Origin: Bacteroidales bacterium
GTDB taxonomy: Bacteria > Bacteroidota > Bacteroidia > Bacteroidales > Muribaculaceae
Length of the DNA: 64,000 bases
Assembly (NCBI GenBank): GCA_014800685.1
Contig: JAAVFQ010000008.1
Coordinates: 62,001 to 126,000, forward strand
Direction: 5' to 3'
Notes under the pieces: model-generated
What the model was told of the DNA's origin: nothing
Databases searched by the model: none
The model's input: only the letters and a program-made list of their open reading frames with translations
Part shown: one piece after another, positions 55,981 to 64,000 of the stretch
Layout of the letters: each line of letters starts with the position of its first letter
Numbering within the stretch: the first letter of the stretch is position 1
Made by a program: the position numbers and the translations under genes

Positions 55981-58900
55981 TTCGATGTCTCAGCCTGAGC
56001 CTCAAGGCTCTTGCGAATCTTCTTGCGGGTCTTGCGCACTCCATTTCCGGCGAATACGCAGTAGAGCACAGGGACGAAGAGGAGCGTAAGAATGGTAGAG
56101 AATGTGAGACCGCCGATAACTGCCGTACCCATCGGCTGCCACATTTCGGCACCCTGACCCGACCCTACAGCCATCGGCACCATACCGAGGATAGTGGTGA
56201 GAGTGGTCATGACCACGGGGCGCAGACGAGAACGTCCGCCGTCGATTACGGCAAGGCGAATAGACATGCCACGCTCGCGGTTGAGCGTGATATAGTCAAT
56301 GAGCACGATACCATTCTTCACCACGATACCGATAAGCATAATGGCACCGATCATAGACATGACGTTAAGCGTGTGTCCTGTGAGCCAGAGTATGATGAAG
56401 ACTCCAGAGAAGGCGAAGAGGAGCGACGTCATGATGATGCCGGGATAAGTAAGCGACTCAAACTGTGCAGCCATCACGATATAAACGAGGATGATGATGA
56501 GCACGCCGAGAATAATAAGGTCGCCGAAAGAGTCCTGCTGGTCTTCGTAGCTACCTGAGATGCCGATAGAGATACCTGGCGGAAGATGCATTTCATCAAT
56601 CTTGAGCTGAGCTTCAGTCACAATCTGGTCGAGGGGCACGCCGTCCACTACAGTCGAAACGGTGATGAGGCGTTCGCGGTCTTTACGCTCGATAGTAGGA
56701 GGAGTGAATCTCTGCACTACAACTCCGAGCTCCTTTAGCTTGACGGGCTGTCCGGCACCACTCATGATAGTGATGTTTTCTATGTCGGAGATAGAGGTGC
56801 GGTGGTCAGGGTCATACATGACCTTGATATCATACTCCTCTCCATCCTCGCGGAATTGAGAGGCAGTGGCGCCATTGATACGGTTTCGCAGATAGTTGGC
56901 CACCGTGGCCATGTTAAGGCCATAGAGGGCGAGCTTCTCGCGGTCGAAGTCAACCTGATATTCGGGCTGATAGTCAGAGCGAGAAATGGTGATATCGGCT
57001 GTGCCCGGGATTCCGGCGAGAATGTCGCGGAGCTGGGAAGCCACGGAGTCAGTTTCTGCGAAGTCATAGCCATAGACTTCGAAGTCCACAGTGGCCTGAC
57101 CACCCATAGACTGTCCGCGTCCGCCACCGATATTGACCTGCGCCTTCTTGAATTCCGGATAACCCTCTTCGATGTCCTTACGCATTGAGGCCGCAATCTC
57201 CTTGATGCCACGCTCACGGTCGCCGGGATCAGAGAGGCGAATATTCATTGATACGATATGGGAGCCGTTGTCGGAGAGCGAAGCGTATGTGTTATCAGTA
57301 CCGGCGGGACCCACCGTATAGCTCGACACGAGGATTTCGGGATATTTCTTGCGCCATTCGGCATCAAGACGCTGCACGGCTTCCTGCGTGATTTCCACGC
57401 GGGTGCCGATAGGGGTCTCCAGAGAGACGCCGAGACGGCCGTCGTCTTGAGTCGGGAAGAACTCCGTGCCGACAAATTTCATGAGGAAAATAGAGCCGAC
57501 AAAAATAGCAAGACAGACGATGATGGTGACCGTCTTATGGCTCACTACCTTGCGGAGCACTCCGGCATACCAGTTGTCGAAGCCATTGAGGACTCTTTCG
57601 ATAGGCAGATACAGCACATTGTAGAGGCGGCTGTGATGCTGCACTCTGCGCAGCCACTGCGAACATAGCATCGGCGTCAGAGAGAGTGCGCAGGTAGTGG
57701 ATATAATCATCATGATGGTGACCATCCATCCGAGCTGACGGAAGAGGACACCGGTCATGCCGGTGACGAGGGTGAGGGGGAAGAAGACGGCGATAAGTGT
57801 TAGCGTGGATGCGATAACGGAGATAGCCACCTCGTTGGTGCCGTGGACGGCAGCCTGCTTTGGATCGGCCCCTCGCTCTATATGAGTGGTGACGTTTTCA
57901 AGAACCACGATGGCATCGTCGACCACCATACCGATTGAGATGGAGAGCGCCGAGAGAGAAACGATGTTGAGCGTATTGCCTGTGGCATACAGATAGATGA
58001 ACGAGGCGATAAGCGAAACGGGGATAGTGATGACGATAATCATAGTGGCTCGCCAGCGACCGAGGAAGACGAAGACCACAATCATCACAAACAGGAGCGC
58101 ATAGAGCACAGTCTCTTCCAGCGAAGCGATAGTGTTGCGGATATTATCCGAGGTATCCACGATGACACCGAGCTTTACGTCAGAGGGGAGGCGCTTCTGG
58201 AGGTCGGGAAGCATCTTCATGACCTTCTCGGAGATGGCCACGGAGTTGGCTCCTGATTGCTTCTGGATGATAATCATGGCACCTTCATGTCCACCCACAT
58301 AGGTCTGCTGAGTGCGCTCCTCGAGGGAGTCGTCCACGCGCGCCACGTCACGCAGATAAATCGTGCGTCCGTTATAGGAGCCTACGGGGAGATTACGCAG
58401 CTCCTCCGTCTCATCAAACTCGCCCTGAACACGCATGGCAAACGTGTTGGAGCCGACATCGAAAGAGCCGCCGGGGATATTGCGGTTTTCCGCACCGATG
58501 ACGCTTGAGATCTGCTCTACGGTGAGATGATAAGCCTCAAGTCTTGCGGGGTCGCAGTAGATATGCACCTCGCGCTTCGGGGCACCGGAGATAGAGACCG
58601 AGCCGACACCATCGACACGGGCAAGGGGGTTGGCCACATTGTCGTCCAGAATCTTGTAGAGACCGGACATGGACTCCTGGGCCTCTACCGAAAGCAGTGC
58701 GATAGGAATCATATCGGTGGAGAACTTGAAGATAATCGGGTTCTCACAGTCATCCGGAAGGGATGACTTCACCATGTCGAGCTTGTCTCGCACGGAATTG
58801 GTGAGCACGTCGATGTCATAGCCATATTCAAACTCAAGCGTGATGACAGAGGTATTCTCGCGTGAGTTGGAGGTGATATGCTTGAGGTGCTCAACGGCGT

Positions 58901-59114
58901 TGAGTGAGTTTTCAAGAGGCTTGGTGACATTCTGCTCAATGTCTTCTGCACTCGCACCGGGATACATCGTGATGACCATGATGGTGTTGGTGTCGATGTC
59001 CGGATAGAGGTCAATGGGGAGTTTGGCCAGTGAGAAAAGGCCGAGGATGACTACAGCCACGAAGCATAGAGTAGTCATCACGGGGCGCTTGACGGCCGAA
59101 CCATATAGACTCAT
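55974..59114 (-). CDS. RND efflux transporter permease (AcrB family)
   Basis: GVDDAIVVLENV-like SIGMVVDDAIVVLENVTTHIERG, YPGASAEDIEQNVTKPLE, 1046 aa. Confidence 0.95.
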   Translation of the reverse strand: MSLYGSAVKRPVMTTLCFVAVVILGLFSLAKLPIDLYPDIDTNTIMVITMYPGASAEDIEQNVTKPLENSLNAVEHLKHITSNSRENTSVITLEFEYGYDIDVLTNSVRDKLDMVKSSLPDDCENPIIFKFSTDMIPIALLSVEAQESMSGLYKILDDNVANPLARVDGVGSVSISGAPKREVHIYCDPARLEAYHLTVEQISSVIGAENRNIPGGSFDVGSNTFAMRVQGEFDETEELRNLPVGSYNGRTIYLRDVARVDDSLEERTQQTYVGGHEGAMIIIQKQSGANSVAISEKVMKMLPDLQKRLPSDVKLGVIVDTSDNIRNTIASLEETVLYALLFVMIVVFVFLGRWRATMIIVITIPVSLIASFIYLYATGNTLNIVSLSALSISIGMVVDDAIVVLENVTTHIERGADPKQAAVHGTNEVAISVIASTLTLIAVFFPLTLVTGMTGVLFRQLGWMVTIMMIISTTCALSLTPMLCSQWLRRVQHHSRLYNVLYLPIERVLNGFDNWYAGVLRKVVSHKTVTIIVCLAIFVGSIFLMKFVGTEFFPTQDDGRLGVSLETPIGTRVEITQEAVQRLDAEWRKKYPEILVSSYTVGPAGTDNTYASLSDNGSHIVSMNIRLSDPGDRERGIKEIAASMRKDIEEGYPEFKKAQVNIGGGRGQSMGGQATVDFEVYGYDFAETDSVASQLRDILAGIPGTADITISRSDYQPEYQVDFDREKLALYGLNMATVANYLRNRINGATASQFREDGEEYDIKVMYDPDHRTSISDIENITIMSGAGQPVKLKELGVVVQRFTPPTIERKDRERLITVSTVVDGVPLDQIVTEAQLKIDEMHLPPGISIGISGSYEDQQDSFGDLIILGVLIIILVYIVMAAQFESLTYPGIIMTSLLFAFSGVFIILWLTGHTLNVMSMIGAIMLIGIVVKNGIVLIDYITLNRERGMSIRLAVIDGGRSRLRPVVMTTLTTILGMVPMAVGSGQGAEMWQPMGTAVIGGLTFSTILTLLFVPVLYCVFAGNGVRKTRKKIRKSLEAQAETSNK

Positions 59115-59142
59115 CTTCTTATAGTTTTAATGTGAAATGAAT

Positions 59143-60201
59143 TTACTTGATAACTCTTACCTCCATGCCGTTGGCAAGACGGTTCATGCCGGAAACGACA
59201 ACCTGCGAGCCGGCATCTACACCTGAAAGGATCTCATATCCGGCATCGAGACGCTGTCCGAGAGTGACCTGATTGTAGGATACTTTTCCATCTTTATAGA
59301 CATAGACGTAATGATTTCCTGAGCCTTGCTGCTTGACTACGGCTCTATCGGGCACAACGACGTGGCGAGAGACGCCAAGATTGAGAGTGACGCGGCCGAA
59401 CATTCCCGGAAGGATACGGTCTTGCGAATTGGGGACGGTGATTTCCACGCCGAAAGTGCGGGTCTGAGCGTCGACGGTCGGAGACACCATAGTGATAGTG
59501 CCGTGAAACTCTTCAGAGCCGTAAGTGTCAAACTTGACAATAGCGGGCATCCCCTTCTTCACTTTGGAGAGTTCAGACTCGGAGACATTAATGACAATCT
59601 TGACAGGCTGAACCTGAGCCACCGTCAGGATGGGGAGCTGTCCGGTCATGTCGCCCGGGTCGTAGTTACGGGCAGTGACGACTCCGCTGATTGGGGAGAC
59701 GAGCACGGTGTTTTCAGCAGCATTCCGCAGAGTGCGCTCAGCCTGAGCCACGGCGTTCTTTGCATTGATGAGCTGAGTCTCCATCTGGTCTACGGCCTGC
59801 TTGGTGCCGCCGCCGATTCTGTAGAGTTCGAGAGCACGGTTGTAGTCGGTCTGAATGTTGCGAAGATTAGCCTTGGCATTATCCACCTGAAGCTGATAGG
59901 TAGCAGCGTTAACGTCGTCGAGGAGAACGAGCTTCTGACCTTTGCTGACGCGCATGCCATCATCCACATAGATGTCGCGTATGCGAGCGGAGAGCTGTGC
60001 GGAAATGTTGTTAATTTTCTCAGCCTCGACGCTGGCGGTGTATTCACTTATCTGGTTGACGTCACGGGCGTCTACTGTTTCCACCTTTACTGTAGGGGCC
60101 TCCTCTTTGGCGTCTTTGCCATCGTTTTTGTCCTTATTGCAGGCGCTCAGCGTGAGCAGCAGAGCCAGAGGGAGTGCGAAAAGATATGCTGATTTTTTCA
60201 T
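59143..60201 (-). CDS. RND efflux periplasmic adaptor (membrane fusion) lipoprotein
   Basis: Lipobox LTLSACNKD; VSPISGVVTARNYDPGDMTG, IYVDDGMRVSKGQKLVLLDD. Confidence 0.93.
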   Translation of the reverse strand: MKKSAYLFALPLALLLTLSACNKDKNDGKDAKEEAPTVKVETVDARDVNQISEYTASVEAEKINNISAQLSARIRDIYVDDGMRVSKGQKLVLLDDVNAATYQLQVDNAKANLRNIQTDYNRALELYRIGGGTKQAVDQMETQLINAKNAVAQAERTLRNAAENTVLVSPISGVVTARNYDPGDMTGQLPILTVAQVQPVKIVINVSESELSKVKKGMPAIVKFDTYGSEEFHGTITMVSPTVDAQTRTFGVEITVPNSQDRILPGMFGRVTLNLGVSRHVVVPDRAVVKQQGSGNHYVYVYKDGKVSYNQVTLGQRLDAGYEILSGVDAGSQVVVSGMNRLANGMEVRVIK

Positions 60202-60261
60202 TTGGTGTGATATTTTTTCTGGGAATATGATTTCTGAGAGTATGATTTAAAGGGTGTTATC

Positions 60262-61767
60262 TCATCGGCGCGCGGCGTTTGCAGGGAGAGCTACGCCGGC
60301 CTTTACCAGCGCATCCTCCTTTCCGAGCAGGAGGTCGAGTTCGCTTGTGGAGACAAGGTAATTATAGATAGCCTGATAATAAACGAGTTTGGCGGAGGTG
60401 TCGGCAAGCTCAGCGTCGCGGAGACTAAGATAAGTGGCAGCTCCGATCTCAAAGCTCTTCTGCATGATCTGATGAGCTTTTTCGGCCTGTCGCACGCCCT
60501 CGGCGCTTGTGGCGATCTGGCGAGCCTCCTGGTTGATATTGTCAAGGGCGAGATCGACCTGCATATTCAGCGAGTTGAGCAGATTCTCCCTCTGGAGTTC
60601 CAGTTCCTTCTGCTGCACTTCAGCCCCTTTCAGACCGTAGTATCTTGAACCTCCGGAAAAAATCGGGACGTTAAGAGCGAGCCCGACGGTGCTGTAGGGG
60701 TGAAACTCCTGATTGCGGAAGGGAGAGCCGTTGCTGAGCGAGTTCCAGTTGATATTGAAAGAGGCGGCGAGCGTAGGGATGAAAGCGAGTTTCTTCATCT
60801 CTACATTCTGCTTGGCGAGCTGAGCCTGGAGGTCGAGAGAGCGAAGCTGAGTGTTATTGTCAAGCGTTCTCTCGCGGAGGGCATAGCCATACATCTCCTG
60901 CTGCATATCCTTGAGGGTGACATCAGGGTCAATATCGACGGTCTCATCGAGGCCCATAAGCACTTTAAGCTGTAGCTTGCACTGCTTGATAGCGATTTCG
61001 GCCTGGAGGAGTTCGGGCTCAACATTCTTCACCTGAACGGCAGAGCGAAGCACGTCATATTCGGTGGCCGTTCCTACTGAAAACTGCTTCTCATAAACGG
61101 AGGCATTGAGACGAGCTATGTCATAGTTTTCCTTTATGACCTCATAGCTGGCATTAGCGAGAAGGAGGGCGTAGTAAGCCTGATTAATCTGATTGACGAG
61201 GTCAAGGCGGGATGCGCGTGCCGATTCAAGATTCTGAAGAATCTGAGTATCGCTGATTTTAATAGACTTCCATAGCTGCGGAGCGACGAGAGGGAGAGCT
61301 GCGCTGAATCCGAAGTTCCATGTGTTGTCGCTACCCATCTTGAGGCTCTGGCTCTGGCCGCCCATATCCATGCGGATGGTCTGAAGTCTGATAGAACGCT
61401 GATATGCGCCTTGAAAATCGATGGTGGGCCATAGCTGCGCCTGCACCTCTTTTTTGCTCCAGTCGGTGCGTGTGATTTCAAGGTCGGCAATTCTGATGAC
61501 CGGGCTCTGTTCGAGAGCTATTTTAAGACATTGTTCGCGAGAGAGGGTCACTCTCCGGCCGCCGATTGTAATTTCCCGGGCCGGGAGAAAATGGGGCATA
61601 GTGTCCATGTCGAGAGAGGGCTGCATCGCGGTAGGATTCGTGTGAGCCTTCAGCGAATCGGGCGAGGCGGCGGGAGTGGCTGCCGTCATCAGTCCGAGGC
61701 AGCCGGCCGTCATGGCAAATGCTAATGTAAGTCGTTTCATTATGGTGTAGTGATAAGTATATTGCAA
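60262..61767 (-). CDS. TolC family outer membrane efflux protein
   Basis: Two OEP repeats, signal peptide; VGLALNVPIFSGGSRYYGLKGAEVQ. Confidence 0.92.
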   Translation of the reverse strand: MQYTYHYTIMKRLTLAFAMTAGCLGLMTAATPAASPDSLKAHTNPTAMQPSLDMDTMPHFLPAREITIGGRRVTLSREQCLKIALEQSPVIRIADLEITRTDWSKKEVQAQLWPTIDFQGAYQRSIRLQTIRMDMGGQSQSLKMGSDNTWNFGFSAALPLVAPQLWKSIKISDTQILQNLESARASRLDLVNQINQAYYALLLANASYEVIKENYDIARLNASVYEKQFSVGTATEYDVLRSAVQVKNVEPELLQAEIAIKQCKLQLKVLMGLDETVDIDPDVTLKDMQQEMYGYALRERTLDNNTQLRSLDLQAQLAKQNVEMKKLAFIPTLAASFNINWNSLSNGSPFRNQEFHPYSTVGLALNVPIFSGGSRYYGLKGAEVQQKELELQRENLLNSLNMQVDLALDNINQEARQIATSAEGVRQAEKAHQIMQKSFEIGAATYLSLRDAELADTSAKLVYYQAIYNYLVSTSELDLLLGKEDALVKAGVALPANAARR

Positions 61768-61801
61768 GTAAGTATATGCGAGTAAGTTTGAATCCTGATA
61801 T

Positions 61802-62524
61802 TTATTTTATATTGTCCATACCGGTGAGGGTATTTCCGGGTGTGAGCGCATCGAGAATTTCCATGCCTTGAGGAGAAGCGATGGTGCGCAAAAATCCGAT
61901 GGTGATGGCATCGAAAGCCTGCACTATAGTCAGTCCGGGGGGAAAATTATCCTCCATCCTCTTGAGCGACTCCATCTGCACCTTGAAGAGACGGCAGCTC
62001 AGCAGGAAGTCAATGTCGGGACGAAACATTCCCTCTTTGACCCCTATTTTATAGAGATTAGCCATCCACTCATTAACCATTTCCTCGTCAACATGATAGC
62101 GAGCATGGATCTGGGGGTAACACTCCTCCATGTCGTTAAAGAAATTGACATTGACCTCGCGAATCATGTCGCGGTGATAACTGAAAATGAGAAGCAGAGC
62201 CTCCATCACATTGGCGGCTTTCTGAAAACTTTCAAGGTCGCGTTCATGCATTTTCTTGTGGAAATAGTCCATGACGCATATCACCATCTCCTCCTTGCTT
62301 CCGAAAATTTCATATAGAGTGCGCTTGGAGATGGAGAGAGCTTTCGCCACATTATCCATCCTCATACCACGGAAACCATGCTTATGCAGGATGTCTCCGA
62401 TCTTGTCAAGGAGTTCGGGGGTGACACGCGCATCAGCGTGAGAGGATTCTTCTATATGAGTATCAATCATAAATGGCCACAATTTTTCGGGCACAAAATT
62501 ACAACAAAAAACTGAAAACCGCAA
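61802..62524 (-). CDS. TetR/AcrR family transcriptional regulator
   Basis: HTH FRGMRMDNVAKALSISKRTLYEIFGSKEEMVICVMDYF; first gene of RND operon. Confidence 0.9.
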   Translation of the reverse strand: MRFSVFCCNFVPEKLWPFMIDTHIEESSHADARVTPELLDKIGDILHKHGFRGMRMDNVAKALSISKRTLYEIFGSKEEMVICVMDYFHKKMHERDLESFQKAANVMEALLLIFSYHRDMIREVNVNFFNDMEECYPQIHARYHVDEEMVNEWMANLYKIGVKEGMFRPDIDFLLSCRLFKVQMESLKRMEDNFPPGLTIVQAFDAITIGFLRTIASPQGMEILDALTPGNTLTGMDNIK

Positions 62525-62580
62525 TAGGGTTTTCAGTTTTCAGAATCTTTAACAGAGCGTCAATCTACGGCTGCCGGAAG

Positions 62581-63996
62581 TCAGGGTACCACGATTTTTC
62601 GGGTTTCGCCCTCCCCCACAACTATGTAAATGCCGGAAGGGACATCGGCGGAAAGCGAACCTTTACCCTCGGTCACGACACGACCGTCGGCTCCATACAC
62701 CCGGAAGCCACCGGCACACTCCACGCTGATGACACCCTTGGATGCGCGCACCTGAAGGGAAGCCGGGTCATCGGCCACGCCGCCTGCTCCGAGCATATAA
62801 TCCTTGTCTTTGGAGGGGTCGCCCCAGAGTATCTTATTGGTGCGCAGGTCTCGGACATAGAGTAGACTTGTGGGAGTGCCGCTGTCAGGAAGTACATATA
62901 TAGGATAGACCGGATTGGAGGCTATATTTTCGCCGATTGGGCCGATGCCGGGAAGCCATTCAGCCATCCACTGCACCTCGCCGGTATATTCATTATTCCA
63001 TGAGAGCAACTTCACCATCGTCTCCTTGCCATCGATGTCACGCTTCTCAAATCCGTTCACCTTATACGGCCGGCTCACCCCTGTCAGATAATCGGCATAA
63101 TAATTTTTATCGGCCGAGACCGTCCCGCCCGCTACGCTGAATTTATTGAGATATGGCGCTATATCGCCTTCCATATCGCGAGGATTGCGGGTCTTATCTT
63201 TGAAGTAACTCGACCAGAATTCACCCGGAATCTCGCAGTCTGCCACTGCCATGCAGAGGTTATAGCCACAGTCATTGTTTATCTTTGAGATGTATGCTAT
63301 CACCGGCGCCTCCGACAGGTCGGCATCAAGGTCCTCATAAAGATACATGGGATAGCAAGGCAAACTATTTTCGCCGATGGTGGGGACCGACGTCTCCTCT
63401 CCGAGTCTCATCCTGAATATCCTTCCGGTCTCATCGTTGTAGACCACCCATTCGCGATGCAAGAGACCCGATTCCTGTGTCAGAATATTGACCGGCGTGG
63501 GAGTCTCGGTTATATCTATGCCAAAACTTACTCTGTAAGGATTGCCTGTCATGCCCGGCGCCGCATGGATATCCACGTCCATGTCAAGCAGATAATGACC
63601 GGCGGAGAATCCCGGGAATGACCATGTGATGTCATACAGAGTAATGGAGGAGCCAGCCGGATTCTCATTTTCAGCATCGTCACCGGCTATACCGTTCTGA
63701 TAAGACATGAATACGCACTTTACATATATGCGGTTCTCCTTTACCTGAATATACTGGTAGGGCTCGGGAGCGGTCCCTCCGGCGGCTAAGCCGGCGGTAA
63801 TGACATTGTGAAGGGTATAATAAAGTGTGTTGTCCTTGACATATATCTCCTGAGTGGGAATAACGTTTGTGGTGGCAGAGGTGCCCACGGGGGTGTATGT
63901 TATATCGCCATTGATCCATCCGCTGTCGTCCGCCTTGACCTCCGGCGGAATCAGGCTGCAGAGCATAATCGCTGCAAATAGAACTAACTTTTTCAT
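62581..63996 (-). CDS. Secreted protein with C-terminal T9SS-type-A-like sorting domain
   Basis: Signal peptide MKKLVLFAAIMLCSLIPPEVKA; C-term GVISVECAGGFRVYGADGRVVTEGKGSLSADVPSGIYIVVGEGETRKIVVP. Confidence 0.55.
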   Translation of the reverse strand: MKKLVLFAAIMLCSLIPPEVKADDSGWINGDITYTPVGTSATTNVIPTQEIYVKDNTLYYTLHNVITAGLAAGGTAPEPYQYIQVKENRIYVKCVFMSYQNGIAGDDAENENPAGSSITLYDITWSFPGFSAGHYLLDMDVDIHAAPGMTGNPYRVSFGIDITETPTPVNILTQESGLLHREWVVYNDETGRIFRMRLGEETSVPTIGENSLPCYPMYLYEDLDADLSEAPVIAYISKINNDCGYNLCMAVADCEIPGEFWSSYFKDKTRNPRDMEGDIAPYLNKFSVAGGTVSADKNYYADYLTGVSRPYKVNGFEKRDIDGKETMVKLLSWNNEYTGEVQWMAEWLPGIGPIGENIASNPVYPIYVLPDSGTPTSLLYVRDLRTNKILWGDPSKDKDYMLGAGGVADDPASLQVRASKGVISVECAGGFRVYGADGRVVTEGKGSLSADVPSGIYIVVGEGETRKIVVP

Positions 63997-64000
63997 AACT

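Overview
The window is a Bacteroidales-like chromosome segment, probably from a gut Muribaculaceae-type organism. Support for this: TAnnTTTG promoters, Rnf with RseC, a Rho protein with a long disordered N-terminus, and the family-level identity of most proteins. Most of it is housekeeping: clpX (5' truncated), PBP1A, a biotin-dependent carboxyltransferase, rpmE2, ettA, ddh, def, MATE, a LytTR two-component pair, an MBOAT/SGNH pair, ruvX, relA/spoT, a citrate lyase cluster with a fused ligase-CitG protein followed by aconitase and IDH, an S24-type regulator, tilS, rubrerythrin, GH3, rho, ybaK, aroC, a radical SAM protein, rseC-rnfBCDGEA, an amidase plus spanin-like pair, an RND efflux operon, and tRNA-Leu and tRNA-His. 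The most interesting structure not explained by annotation is a dispersed intergenic element. It has MITE-like inverted termini (AAGTAAGT...ACTTACTT) and a conserved core of about 110 bp, in full-length, core-deleted and half-copies. Many copies sit in leaders directly after promoters or beside start or stop codons. Other candidates are a tricistronic operon of three single-TM microproteins (37/52/41 aa, ATGA-coupled, missing from the ORF track), a candidate unimolecular spanin coupled to an amidase beside two unusual short tandem-repeat arrays, and the citrate lyase-aconitase-IDH cluster. No CRISPR array, rRNA, transposase or complete prophage was seen. All family calls come from reading the sequence; no database searches were run.
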